Shown: piece by piece, positions 7,245 through 15,422 of the stretch | How the letters are laid out: each line of letters begins with the position of its first letter | Position numbering within the stretch: position 1 is the stretch's first letter | Virus record (IMG/VR): IMGVR_UViG_3300017788_000069 | Span: 1 to 39,701 of that record | Direction: 5' to 3' (one strand) | From: a virus | Length of the DNA: 39,701 bases | Notes under the pieces: generated by a model | What the model was told of the DNA's origin: nothing | Databases searched by the model: none | Seen by the model: the letters and a program-made list of their open reading frames with translations, nothing else | Made by a program: the position numbers and the translations under genes

Positions 7245-7634
7245 ATGTTTGATGCAATCATCGTGTCATTATCGGTGTTTATCGGCGCATTTGGGGTGGC
7301 GGCGTTTGCGGGGCTGGCGACGCTTTTGCGTTTCGGCAAAAAAATCTCTATACTGACTATTGTCAGCGCGATGCTTAATTCGGGATTTCTCGGATTGGCG
7401 ATTTCGCTCATTTGGTACGAAAACTATCAAAAAGCCGCAAATATTCACGGCCTCATCGGCGTCTGTGTTTTAGCCGGCATGGGTGGATCGACAATTACAG
7501 ATATTTTGATCAGCCTGTTATCGGGCGCCGGCATTAAGATCATCATCAACCATGAAAGGGACCGCGATGAAATCTCTCGCTACGCTGACCGTGGAGACGA
7601 TGATAGCCGACCAACATTCCCGCAATCGCCTTAG
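7245..7634 (+). CDS. Holin-like integral membrane protein
   Basis: A 129-residue protein with three hydrophobic segments (about residues 2-27, 34-56 and 66-95) separated by short loops and followed by a charged tail rich in Arg and Asp. The layout, with conserved small residues (GAFGVAAFAGLATLL, GLIGVCVLAGMGG), resembles LydA-type phage holins. Holins form inner-membrane lesions that time lysis. The start ATG has no clear Shine-Dalgarno sequence and lies 15 bases after the structured RNA, so the RNA could influence its translation. A small membrane protein gene overlaps its end, as in lysis cassettes. No endolysin of a classical type is adjacent. Confidence 0.6.
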   Translation: MFDAIIVSLSVFIGAFGVAAFAGLATLLRFGKKISILTIVSAMLNSGFLGLAISLIWYENYQKAANIHGLIGVCVLAGMGGSTITDILISLLSGAGIKIIINHERDRDEISRYADRGDDDSRPTFPQSP

Positions 7635-7761
7635 TCTGATGGCGTGTGCGCTAACGTTTCTTTGCGGTTGGATTATGTTTTTGTCGGCCAAGGCCGTCGT
7701 TGGCGCGCAAATTACTTCCGCTGACACCGCAGCCCAGCCGGCGATTGTTTCTCAGAAGTAG
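7567..7761 (+). CDS. Small single-pass membrane protein overlapping the holin-like gene
   Basis: A 64-residue protein; the ATG at 7567 is preferred because AAAGGGA lies 5 bases upstream. It has one hydrophobic helix around residues 23-45 (LSLMACALTFLCGWIMFLS) and a short Ala/Thr-rich tail. It overlaps the holin-like reading frame by 68 bases in another frame, an arrangement common for phage lysis accessory proteins such as spanin subunits or antiholins. The exact role is not shown. Confidence 0.6.
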   Translation: MKSLATLTVETMIADQHSRNRLSLMACALTFLCGWIMFLSAKAVVGAQITSADTAAQPAIVSQK

Positions 7762-7775
7762 AAATCGAGGCTGCC

Positions 7776-9038
7776 ATGGACGGCGTTTCGATTTTTAACG
7801 AACTGGCGTGGCAGCCTGAATTTTTTGCCGCCCAGCCGGACTATCAAGCCGCAAATGCGCTCGGCTGGTTGTACCGCACCAACAAACAGGCGTCGGTCAG
7901 CCATTCTTTAGCCGGCCGGTTGTATCTAGCCAAAAGTGGCTGGCTATTGTTGTCGGTGCCAAATTCGTTGGTCCGCGGTCTGTTTGACGCGTTGACCGCA
8001 CCCGGCATCGAACTTCCAACAGCCGGCGTTTTAAATGTGCCGAACGTCAAGGAAGACGTTTTGAATGCGCATATATCAGTCATGAACGCCGATGAAGTCG
8101 CCTCTATCGGGGCTGACAAGATTAGCGAACGCGGACACATGTTCGGTTACACGTTGGGCCATTTAACAGAAGTTGAGCCGCGAAATATCGATGGCGTAAG
8201 TAAACTCTGGCTACTGCAGGTGGCGAGTCCAGCGTTGGCGGCGTTGCGCAAAAGTTATGGGCTGGCGCCGTTACCCAACGGTCACGCGTTTCACATTACA
8301 ATTGCCGCGCGGCGAAAAAAAGTGTTGCAAAACAATGACGTCAGTAAAATTGCCGTAAAAGGAGCCTCCAGCCATGCGTCTGATTCAACCGCCAGCGACC
8401 GAAGTAGCGCCGCCGCCGACAATGAAAAAACCGAAGAAAAAGTTACCGCGGATATCGTGCCCGACGTGTCAGCCGCCGAAAAACCAGAAATCCAAGCCGA
8501 AGAAGTAAAGCGGCCGCGCATTATTGACGAACTGTTGGCCGCGAAAGCGCATTCAGACGCTGGACGTTATGCGCATAAAAATGACATTGTGCGCCGACTT
8601 ATGATGACGGCTCCCGCTGAGTGGCAAATCGATCAACCAAATTTGCCGTACAAAGGCGTGCGCCATATACCAACTAAATTCAAATTGCACATCGATCCGG
8701 CGGTTATTCCTCCGACAGTTAAAGCCGCCGACAGCGTGTATCTTGATCAATTTAATTTGCGCAACATGCTGGCGGCGCAAAATCCGATTTCGTATGACAG
8801 GCAGCAGCCAGTTATGGCAAATGTGCAGAACTATTTGCGGCGCGTCAAGAATCGCGGTGATTTTCGGTTGATGGCCGAGCGGAACAACGAAAATTATCGC
8901 GCAACGTTTGATCCTGCATATCGCCAACAACGCGCGATCGCCGCGTTTCGTAATACACTTCCGGGTCCGTCGCTGACCGATCAACTGATTGAGCGGCACG
9001 GCGATTCATTACTCGACAAATTAGGGGCCGCGTTATGA
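7776..9038 (+). CDS. 2H phosphoesterase-like N-terminal domain with long tail
   Basis: A 420-residue protein. Two H-x-[S/T] motifs, HIS at residues 99-101 and HIT at 173-175, about 75 residues apart, each in a hydrophobic strand (NAHISVM, AFHITIA), match the hallmark of 2H phosphoesterases, which act on cyclic phosphodiesters of RNA or nucleotides. Residues about 190-250 are an Ala/Ser/Glu-rich disordered linker. The C-terminal 170 residues, with several Tyr/Arg/Asn-rich stretches, are unassigned and may be a virion or peptide-binding region. A plausible use is RNA repair or removal of cyclic-nucleotide signals. The next gene overlaps by four bases. Confidence 0.6.
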   Translation: MDGVSIFNELAWQPEFFAAQPDYQAANALGWLYRTNKQASVSHSLAGRLYLAKSGWLLLSVPNSLVRGLFDALTAPGIELPTAGVLNVPNVKEDVLNAHISVMNADEVASIGADKISERGHMFGYTLGHLTEVEPRNIDGVSKLWLLQVASPALAALRKSYGLAPLPNGHAFHITIAARRKKVLQNNDVSKIAVKGASSHASDSTASDRSSAAADNEKTEEKVTADIVPDVSAAEKPEIQAEEVKRPRIIDELLAAKAHSDAGRYAHKNDIVRRLMMTAPAEWQIDQPNLPYKGVRHIPTKFKLHIDPAVIPPTVKAADSVYLDQFNLRNMLAAQNPISYDRQQPVMANVQNYLRRVKNRGDFRLMAERNNENYRATFDPAYRQQRAIAAFRNTLPGPSLTDQLIERHGDSLLDKLGAAL

Positions 9039-9334
9039 GCAATTCAAAATCTGAAAAACCGCAACCGAAAAATCTTGTGGCACTGGTCGACTGGTTTAAA
9101 AAACAGATACCGACATTTGTGGTAAAACCGACAGTGGTCACGCCGCCTCCGGTGCCGAAAATTGGCGTGCTCGATGGTTTGCAAAAATTGCGCTCGTTGA
9201 ATATTCGGCAATTGTTGCCGGCGTTGATTTCGGTGCCGGTAGTGGTTTTTTTTGCTATCAGCGGATTTGTGTCGTGGATCGTTGTAGTATTGAAATTTTT
9301 GGCCTCGCTTATTGGTAGAATGTTTCGGCGATGA
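9035..9334 (+). CDS. Small C-terminally anchored membrane protein
   Basis: A 99-residue protein with a polar N-terminus, a Pro/Val segment (VVTPPPVPKIG) and a hydrophobic C-terminal region of about 35 residues (ALISVPVVVFFAISGFVSW and IVVVLKFLASL) ending in Arg-Arg. It is coupled by ATGA-type overlaps to both neighbours. No family is recognised. Confidence 0.7.
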   Translation: MSNSKSEKPQPKNLVALVDWFKKQIPTFVVKPTVVTPPPVPKIGVLDGLQKLRSLNIRQLLPALISVPVVVFFAISGFVSWIVVVLKFLASLIGRMFRR

Positions 9335-10305
9335 GCGATATTGCTGTGCAACAGTGGCGGGCGGTGCCGGATCGCGTAGCGGAGTTATTGCCGCAGGCGA
9401 TTCTTGCCGGTATCCGCTATTCGAAATTCGCCGCCGAGACTGGTGATTTGTTGGACAGCGTCGCTACGTGGCAGCCGGACTCAGGCGCAATTATTATTTA
9501 TCGCGAGTCGCTGCCTGCCGGTGCGCAAGAAAAAGCCGGCGAGTTTTTCGTGCGAAGTCGCGCCGATTTTTCTGGCGTCGATATTGACAGAGAAATTGGC
9601 ATCAAGTCTGCCGGTATACCGTACGTGTCTCAGGGTTTTGATTTTGCACAGCGCGCTCTCGGCGGCCCGACGCCGCTGACTAATGCGTTGGTGTCGGGTT
9701 TGGCGCTCGGCGGTCTGGGTTATGGCGCCGGCACAGTGGCAGAAAACTTATTTCCCGACAAATATCTTGAACGCGGCAAATTACGGAAAACGCTCGGTTT
9801 GGCCGGCGCGGGAGTCGGATTGGGACTCGGTGGTGCCAATGCGTATGCCAACTCGCGGCGGTTGTATCCGAGGCAAGGACTACTTGGCTTTCTCAAAGGT
9901 TTCGCTACGCGCAACGACGCAAAAATAGCGCAGTTCATGGGCGCCCCCGGTTCGTCCGGCGCCACGCTCTTCGAGCCGTCGCTGTCGGTGCCGAATTTTA
10001 ACGCGATTACGTGGCAAGATGTAGGCCGGCAGAATCCACTTTCAACACCGCCGATGTACGCTGCCGCGGCAACAGGTTTGATGTCCGGTATTTCCGCGGC
10101 GCAACGGTCGCCGATTATTCGCCCGATTGACGTGATTTCTGGTATTGCGTCCGCGGGTGTAGGTTTAGCGACTGCAAATTTGGCCGGTCGAGCGCTTTCG
10201 GCCATGGCGGGACTTACTCCGGCCGGGCAAGAAAAACTACAGCAGATGGGAATGTGGGGCGGCATGATGCACGCCATCGTGCCGTCAATTTTTGGCCGAC
10301 GATAA
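9331..10305 (+). CDS. Gly/Ala-rich putative virion or membrane-associated protein
   Basis: A 324-residue protein. The N-terminal 110 residues look globular; then come two Gly/Ala/Leu-rich hydrophobic stretches (residues about 118-145 and 152-172), and two more near the C-terminus (about 235-290). The pattern of glycine-rich amphipathic helices resembles proteins that insert into membranes during genome ejection or line virion interiors. It is comparable in style to the products at 3 (partial) and 15423. No enzymatic motif is found. Confidence 0.7.
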   Translation: MSDIAVQQWRAVPDRVAELLPQAILAGIRYSKFAAETGDLLDSVATWQPDSGAIIIYRESLPAGAQEKAGEFFVRSRADFSGVDIDREIGIKSAGIPYVSQGFDFAQRALGGPTPLTNALVSGLALGGLGYGAGTVAENLFPDKYLERGKLRKTLGLAGAGVGLGLGGANAYANSRRLYPRQGLLGFLKGFATRNDAKIAQFMGAPGSSGATLFEPSLSVPNFNAITWQDVGRQNPLSTPPMYAAAATGLMSGISAAQRSPIIRPIDVISGIASAGVGLATANLAGRALSAMAGLTPAGQEKLQQMGMWGGMMHAIVPSIFGRR

Positions 10306-10325
10306 ACACACAAGGAGTACGACTG

Positions 10326-10694
10326 ATGATGGAAAAATCTGCGAATTCTGTTTTTGTCGCTGAATTGCGGCATTTAAACAATGTTGTCGAGGCGGAAGAG
10401 AAGTCGTTTGTCGATCGGTGGATGACGCCGGAATTTTGGACGATGACAAGTTTGGCGTTGACAAATATACTGGCGGTCGGTGTATTGGTCGGCTGGTTGA
10501 GCGCCGAAGATGTCGAACAGATCAACAAGGCATTGACGGCAATTATCGGCGCGACGGAGATTATTATTGTGAACAGCGTGTTGGTCTGGAAATACATCGC
10601 CGGCCGCAACGCTATTCGCGAAAAAATGATCGCAGCGAAATACCATTACATGGAAACACTGGCTGTGGAACGTTTACGACAGGAGTCCGCATGA
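10326..10694 (+). CDS. Two-helix membrane protein, possible second holin
   Basis: A 122-residue protein; the start follows AAGGAG with ATG-ATG at 10326/10329, so either codon may be used. Two predicted membrane helices lie around residues 40-60 (FWTMTSLALTNILAVGVLVGW) and 72-98, with a charged N-terminus and a basic C-terminal helix. Size and layout fit a class II-like holin or a small structural membrane protein. The stop overlaps the next start. Confidence 0.65.
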   Translation: MMEKSANSVFVAELRHLNNVVEAEEKSFVDRWMTPEFWTMTSLALTNILAVGVLVGWLSAEDVEQINKALTAIIGATEIIIVNSVLVWKYIAGRNAIREKMIAAKYHYMETLAVERLRQESA

Positions 10695-11107
10695 ATACCG
10701 CAAAATTGGAATCGTTGCAGCAAAAAGTCAATGCGTCACCGGAATTGTCCGGATTTGCCGATGACATTCAATCGGCACTGAATCGGCACGTAAACGATCC
10801 GAATGTCACGTTCGGCCCGTTTCTCATTATTGCGATTATTTCTGTCATTTTGCAGGTCATTTACTTGTGCCGACAAAAGACCGAGGAGACTGAAATTGTG
10901 AATCTCAGTCGGCTCAACAAGAAAATCGACGGTCGGCGCACACTGATGCTGCGGCGGCGGTTGAACAATTTGTGGACAGAATACTGCACCGAGAACAATC
11001 TGCCGCTGACAAAGTCAAATCCGCTGATTGCTGCGGTGTCCGATGTCGGTGAGCATCTTGGCGACGATACCGCCAACCAACTGTTTCAACTTGCTCGGAT
11101 GAAGTGA
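10691..11107 (+). CDS. Single-pass membrane protein
   Basis: A 138-residue protein with a soluble N-terminal helix pair, one hydrophobic helix (GPFLIIAIISVILQVIYLC, around residues 42-60) and a basic, helical C-terminal domain (KKIDGRRTLMLRRRL). The start is set by AGGAG and an ATGA overlap with the upstream two-helix protein. It overlaps the protease gene downstream by one base. No family is recognised. Confidence 0.7.
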   Translation: MNTAKLESLQQKVNASPELSGFADDIQSALNRHVNDPNVTFGPFLIIAIISVILQVIYLCRQKTEETEIVNLSRLNKKIDGRRTLMLRRRLNNLWTEYCTENNLPLTKSNPLIAAVSDVGEHLGDDTANQLFQLARMK

Positions 11108-11934
11108 TGGCGAAAAAATCAAAAGCCGAAGCCGTAACAAAAAGCGTACTGCCCCTAAAAGAGGTGCTGCGCTATTTGTACAACTACGGTTATTTCGGAC
11201 AGAAAACGTGGGCCGCTGTGCAAAAAGTGAACGGCGCAGAGTTACAAAAAGCCGTCCGCTCGTATCAGCGTTTCAGCGGCCTGCCGGCGAGCGGGGCAAT
11301 TAACGAAGCGACAGCGCACAAATTGCGGCGGCATCGTTGTGGTTTGCCTGATTTCAACATCACCGGCAAATCGACCGATCCTTGTAAATGGCCGATGAAG
11401 AATATCACGTACTATCACGAAATTACGATGCCGGGCATTACCGACGAGCAGGTGGTACGGGCTTTTGATATTGCCATTTCACAGTGGGCCGAGGTGTGCG
11501 ATATCGAGCCGAAGCGTGTGGATACGCCAAAACGGGCGAATATTTACGCGCAATCCGGCGTGGGTAAACGCCATCGTCTTGACGGCGCTGGCGGTACGTT
11601 GGCGTGGAGCGAATTGCCGTGCGGAGTTCACGAGCATATTCAACTCGATCAAATGTATGACGAGGCTGAAGACTGGTCGTTTAACATGGCCGTGGCCGTC
11701 ATGTGCCACGAACTTGGACACGCGCTGGGTTTGCCGCATTTGAGTTTTGGAAATTTAATGGCGCCTTATTACGATCCAAACGTTACCGCTCCGCAACCGG
11801 GTGATGTGGAAGAAATAGTCAAACTGTACGGCGCGCGTATTGCTCCCTATTCGGCGCAAAAAGACACGGCATTGTCGGTGCACGGGCAGTTGCTCATCAA
11901 CGGCCGGCCCTACGTGCTCGTACCGCAAACTTAA
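11107..11934 (+). CDS. Matrixin (M10-type) zinc protease with PGBD-like N-domain and cysteine switch
   Basis: A 275-residue protein. Residues 17-75 resemble the peptidoglycan-binding-like prodomain of matrix metalloproteinases. They are followed by R-C-G-L-P-D at 77-82, matching the MMP cysteine-switch PRCGxPD in which Cys binds the catalytic zinc and keeps the enzyme latent. The catalytic site HELGHALGLPH at 201-211 provides three zinc His and the Glu202 base, with the Met-turn NLMAP at 217-221. The C-terminal 25 residues form a short tail. There is no signal peptide; delivery by lysis or in the virion is likely. It could cleave host envelope proteins or surface layers. The start is the ATG overlapping the upstream stop. 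Confidence 0.88.
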   Translation: MAKKSKAEAVTKSVLPLKEVLRYLYNYGYFGQKTWAAVQKVNGAELQKAVRSYQRFSGLPASGAINEATAHKLRRHRCGLPDFNITGKSTDPCKWPMKNITYYHEITMPGITDEQVVRAFDIAISQWAEVCDIEPKRVDTPKRANIYAQSGVGKRHRLDGAGGTLAWSELPCGVHEHIQLDQMYDEAEDWSFNMAVAVMCHELGHALGLPHLSFGNLMAPYYDPNVTAPQPGDVEEIVKLYGARIAPYSAQKDTALSVHGQLLINGRPYVLVPQT

Positions 11935-11967
11935 TGGTATACTGGTGTTATCTTTAGGAGATGTGCT

Positions 11968-12264
11968 ATGAGTCAATTTCAAATTGTTGCGGTAGTTATT
12001 TTTGTCGTAATGGTGCTGGTTGCTTACGGCAGCGTGTTGTCGAACTACGTGATTCAGTTATTGCGGGCGGCCGGTGGTGCTGTGTCGCAATCCGTTGACG
12101 GCGTTTTGTCGGTCGAAGTTTCGCGGCAGCGTGTAAACGACATGGTATTGGTGGCCGAATTGCGAAATCGCCTCGCGGAGGTCGGTTGCACGACCGGTGT
12201 AGACGCGTGCACGCTGCTGTTAAAAGCCATCATTGAACATCCGGATCATGCGGACGGCGTGTAA
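11968..12264 (+). CDS. Small N-terminally anchored membrane protein
   Basis: A 98-residue protein with a hydrophobic helix at residues 5-25 (IVAVVIFVVMVLVAYGSVL) and a soluble helical domain. The start is supported by TTTAGGAGATG. It lies between two proteases and could be an accessory of either. No family is recognised. Confidence 0.7.
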   Translation: MSQFQIVAVVIFVVMVLVAYGSVLSNYVIQLLRAAGGAVSQSVDGVLSVEVSRQRVNDMVLVAELRNRLAEVGCTTGVDACTLLLKAIIEHPDHADGV

Positions 12265-12285
12265 TTTAACCAAAGTAGGTGTGTC

Positions 12286-12738
12286 ATGAAAAAGTTTGTT
12301 TGGATCGCGGGCGCTTTGCTGCTGTTTTCGCTGATGTTTCCGCAGGGCCTGTCGTTGCCGAAGTTTCCGGCGGTGCCGGTAGTTCCGACGCCGGCGCCGG
12401 TTGTGCCCGCGGGTACTGGCGACGCCGAAATTGTCGACCTTTTGAAATCTGCCGCACCGGCCGACAAAGCCCGTATTGTCGACGTCTACACGGGTTTGCG
12501 GACGGTGTTATTGCGTGACGGCGGCAAGCGCGTCACGACGACCGAAAAATTTGCCGACTTGCAGGCGAACACACTGCAGTTGGCAATTGATACGCCCGGC
12601 AAGTATTCGGGTCTCGACGTCGCAATCGAGCGCGTGTTTGCGACTGCTGTGGGCACTAAAGATGTGGTTGCAGTAACGCCCGACATGCAAAAAAGTTTGG
12701 TGCAGGCTTGCGACGTGATTATCGCTTCGGCGCGTTAA
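12286..12738 (+). CDS. Exported protein with N-terminal signal
   Basis: A 150-residue protein. Residues 1-22 form a signal-peptide-like Lys-Lys and hydrophobic segment (KKFVWIAGALLLFSLM), without a lipobox Cys. A Pro/Val-rich linker (about 25-45) precedes a helical domain (DAEIVDLLKSAAPADKARIVDVY onward in short helices). It is probably exported to the periplasm or embedded in the virion. The function is unknown; proteolytic or lysis-related context is suggested by the flanking protease genes. Confidence 0.7.
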   Translation: MKKFVWIAGALLLFSLMFPQGLSLPKFPAVPVVPTPAPVVPAGTGDAEIVDLLKSAAPADKARIVDVYTGLRTVLLRDGGKRVTTTEKFADLQANTLQLAIDTPGKYSGLDVAIERVFATAVGTKDVVAVTPDMQKSLVQACDVIIASAR

Positions 12739-12766
12739 GTTTTCATTCAATAAGGGTCTACAAGTC

Positions 12767-13804
12767 ATGGCTGACCACTCCGAAGACGAGGTCATGTTCT
12801 CCAGCGTTTTTGACGTTGTGGAGGCGTATGAGAATGGGTTCGTGGGCGCCTACGCCGACCCCGAAGCCGACGCGGCGTTCCGTGCCGATATTTTGGCGGC
12901 TGGGGGCGTGCCAGATGGTGCGGACGCTTGCGCGCAGTTCGGCTTGGCTGAGTCTGGCGCGGGAAAACTTAGTCTGCCATTTTTGGAGATTTATTCGTTG
13001 TATCCGCGCTGTCTTCCGGGCGGTGCGCAGGGTCGCGGCGACTGCGTGTCATGGTCGACGCGGAATGCCGCACTGGGCACGATGTGTTGCGAGATTACTA
13101 GCGGTATTCCTGACGAAGTGACGGGCCGCGTCGAGGGCGCGCCGGATGTCACGGAAACAGCCCGGGCGTACGGTGTTTTAAGCACGGAAGCCATTTATAA
13201 CTGGCGCCGGCATGGCGGTGACGGCTGGACATGCTCAGCCGCTGCGCGTGTATTGATGAAAGAAAGCGGATTGTGGCTGCGCAAAAACTATCCGGAACTT
13301 AATTTAGATTTAACTCAATACAGCAGCCGCAACGCCGGTATTTACGGCGCTAAAACACCGCCGGAATCGTGGCTGAAAGTCGGCCAAGATCATTTAGTCC
13401 GTACGGCCACCGAGGTGCGCAGTTTTGAAGAACTGCGCGATTTGTTACACAACGGTTATTGCGCCAGTTCGTGCGGCAGCGAGGGATTTTCGGCGCAACG
13501 GGACGCACAGGGCGTGTCACGCCGCAAGGGCTCTTGGGCGCACGCGATGGCGTATCTTGGCGTAGATGATCGCGAAGAAGTTAAGGCATTGTACGGCGGT
13601 CAGCCATTGGTATTGGTCCAAAACAGTTGGGGAAATTGGAACGACGGCCCGCGGCGCATTTACAAGACAAATATTGACATTCCTGTCGGCTCGTTTTGGG
13701 CGCTCTGGTCTGACATCAAGAACCGGCACACGATTGTGTTTTCTGGCGTCAACGGCTGGCCGCCCAAGCAACTCAAAAGTTATGGCGCGCTCGGTAACAT
13801 TTGA
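12767..13804 (+). CDS. Papain-like (C1-type) cysteine protease
   Basis: A 345-residue protein with the papain catalytic order. Gln88 is the candidate oxyanion-hole residue, five positions before Cys93 in GDCVSWSTRNA. His259 lies in KGSWAHAMAYLG, and Asn286 is in VQNSWGNW, which matches the conserved papain NSWG. Compared with papain, the N-terminal 85 residues are an extra segment that could act as prodomain or virion anchor, and insertions lie between Cys and His. No signal peptide is visible. It is the second protease within 2 kb. Targets could be virion proteins during maturation or host surface proteins. Confidence 0.85.
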   Translation: MADHSEDEVMFSSVFDVVEAYENGFVGAYADPEADAAFRADILAAGGVPDGADACAQFGLAESGAGKLSLPFLEIYSLYPRCLPGGAQGRGDCVSWSTRNAALGTMCCEITSGIPDEVTGRVEGAPDVTETARAYGVLSTEAIYNWRRHGGDGWTCSAAARVLMKESGLWLRKNYPELNLDLTQYSSRNAGIYGAKTPPESWLKVGQDHLVRTATEVRSFEELRDLLHNGYCASSCGSEGFSAQRDAQGVSRRKGSWAHAMAYLGVDDREEVKALYGGQPLVLVQNSWGNWNDGPRRIYKTNIDIPVGSFWALWSDIKNRHTIVFSGVNGWPPKQLKSYGALGNI

Positions 13805-13838
13805 CACAGACGTGTCGCAAAAATCGGAGATTGATAAC

Positions 13839-14183
13839 ATGTTTGAGTGGTTCTTTCTGTTATTTGCGCCGATACTGCCGATGACGCCGCCTGTTGACTA
13901 TGTTGGTCAAGTCGCGGCAGAGGCTGCGTATGCGGCACTTTTGCCCGATAATGTGGTCAAACCGGACACTCCGCCGGACCCCAATTGCAAAACGTGCGAG
14001 GGCACCGGGCGTGTGCGCAGCGGCGACGGACAGGGTTGGACGAAATGCCCAACATGTCAGCCGCTGGCGTTAAAATCCGCGCCGCCGTTTCATCCAGCGC
14101 CGTTACCAGATGTACCGCAGGCTCCTGCCGGTGTAAAAGTACCCAAATCAGACCCGACGCGGTATATTCCTTCTTCGCGTTAA
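13839..14183 (+). CDS. Small exported protein with a DnaJ-type zinc motif
   Basis: A 114-residue protein with GGAG upstream of its ATG. A hydrophobic N-terminus (FEWFFLLFAPILPM) could be a signal or anchor. A single CxxCxGxGxVR, GDG, CPxC unit (around residues 48-76) matches half of a DnaJ-type zinc finger. The C-terminal third is Pro-rich. It may act as a small chaperone-like or structural zinc protein. The gene follows the papain-like protease. Confidence 0.7.
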   Translation: MFEWFFLLFAPILPMTPPVDYVGQVAAEAAYAALLPDNVVKPDTPPDPNCKTCEGTGRVRSGDGQGWTKCPTCQPLALKSAPPFHPAPLPDVPQAPAGVKVPKSDPTRYIPSSR

Positions 14184-14217
14184 TTTTTACCGCGTCAGAT
14201 TTTTGTACAGGTGCACT

Positions 14218-14712
14218 ATGGCGGAAACGGCCAAAATCGGTAAGTGTCACACATTTCGTGGTTTGAAGTTCTACGCTCAAAACGGTTTTATTTGCCTGCA
14301 CGACGAAGACAGCGGCGAATTTTACGTTTTAACACGGCGCGAATTTCTGCAGCGCGCGCAGGCGTTGAGCGACGAGGCGCAGCGGTTGCGGCACATTATG
14401 GCCGCAAATCCCGGTAAGAAATGGCTCGTCGCCGACCGGCTAGAATTACAGCAGGCGGTCGAAGACATGCTTGCGGTGGTATACGACGCCAAAGAGCAAG
14501 GCGACCGAACTGATCCGACCGTGGACGCGTGGTTTATGCGCCATCGTCCGCACCGCCGCAGCAAAATATCGCTGGCATCGGGCGCGAATTTTTCTGTCAA
14601 TACACCGGGACCGCTGCCGCAGGGCCAAAATACTGGAAAACACGTCACTCCGGACTTTACAATGAAGGCTGGCCAAAAAGCGCCATCAAAACTCATTTTG
14701 CCCGGAGATTGA
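14218..14712 (+). CDS. Unknown protein
   Basis: A 164-residue protein. The ATG at 14218 is preferred over an upstream TTG. The N-terminal 45 residues look like a small beta-rich domain (CHTFRGLKFYAQNGFICLH); residues 45-95 form long charged helices; the C-terminal 60 residues are basic, Pro/Gly/Ser-rich and probably disordered. No known family is recognised. It is closely spaced with the following genes, as in one operon. Confidence 0.7.
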   Translation: MAETAKIGKCHTFRGLKFYAQNGFICLHDEDSGEFYVLTRREFLQRAQALSDEAQRLRHIMAANPGKKWLVADRLELQQAVEDMLAVVYDAKEQGDRTDPTVDAWFMRHRPHRRSKISLASGANFSVNTPGPLPQGQNTGKHVTPDFTMKAGQKAPSKLILPGD

Positions 14713-14713
14713 T

Positions 14714-15058
14714 ATGGACCTTTCTTCGCTCGACCTGAACGACGATAAAACATGCTTTCGTCTCGGGTTTCTTCAGCGGTGTCTTGAAGAAAAATTAAGT
14801 GCCGAGCAATTAGACGACAGAATTAAACGAGCGCTCGACACGGGCACGCTGGCGCTCGCCGGGCTCGCCGCGCCATTTGCCGGCGGTATGTTAGCCGGCG
14901 GCTTTATGGGGCACGCAATCGGAAAAGCCACCAATCCGCCAGACCCCGACGTTGAATCCGAACGGCTGAAAGAACTTGCGGATATGTACAAAATACAGGC
15001 GGCGCGTATGAGAGCCCGTCGTGCTATTAAGTATCGTCCGCCGGCATCGGGTCGTTAA
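14714..15058 (+). CDS. Small protein with Gly/Ala hydrophobic segment
   Basis: A 114-residue protein starting one base after the preceding stop. An N-terminal helical part of about 45 residues is followed by a Gly/Ala-rich hydrophobic segment (LALAGLAAPFAGGMLAGGF) that may insert in a membrane, and a basic C-terminal helix. No family is recognised. It resembles in style the glycine-rich products of 9331 and 15423. Confidence 0.7.
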   Translation: MDLSSLDLNDDKTCFRLGFLQRCLEEKLSAEQLDDRIKRALDTGTLALAGLAAPFAGGMLAGGFMGHAIGKATNPPDPDVESERLKELADMYKIQAARMRARRAIKYRPPASGR

Positions 15059-15072
15059 CTAAGGCGTATATC

Positions 15073-15420
15073 GTGAGCATTCGCAAATACTACGGTGAAC
15101 CGGGCGGTTCGCAGCACGGCGGTCTGCACTTAAATTGGCCGGGAACTATGGACGGTTTTCCGGTGGCGTCACGAATCGGCCACGCGCCGGACTTAAAGCA
15201 AGAAGAAATCGAAAATCTCGATGTACGACTCGATTTTCGCTCCAAAATGTTTTTATTGTGGGAGCCGGAGCAAAAAGCGGAATTCGACGAGATAAACGAT
15301 AAAATAGTGAATGGTTGGTACATGCTGTATAAGCGTAGCGACCACTGGGATGAAGAAAACAAACATTACCGGGTGTGGCTGGAATGGTGTCAGGTTTACG
15401 GCATGATTCCGCCGAAATAA
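15073..15420 (+). CDS. Unknown soluble protein
   Basis: A 115-residue protein starting with GTG. It is rich in Trp, Tyr and Asp/Glu, including WPGTMDGFPVASRIGHAP near the N-terminus and a helical, acidic C-terminal half with several aromatic residues. There is no transmembrane segment. I do not recognise the family. It lies two bases upstream of the next gene, consistent with coupled translation. Confidence 0.65.
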   Translation: MSIRKYYGEPGGSQHGGLHLNWPGTMDGFPVASRIGHAPDLKQEEIENLDVRLDFRSKMFLLWEPEQKAEFDEINDKIVNGWYMLYKRSDHWDEENKHYRVWLEWCQVYGMIPPK

Positions 15421-15422
15421 TT

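Noticed and set aside
7000-7356. 118-codon reading frame across the structured RNA
   Set aside because: It is Arg/Gly-rich, overlaps the holin-like gene by about 110 bases, has no ribosome binding site and coincides with a 17-bp closing helix plus internal hairpins.
11938-11943. TATACT as a promoter before the 11968 gene
   Set aside because: No acceptable -35 box at 16-18 bases; also seen at 34848, but too short to call on its own.
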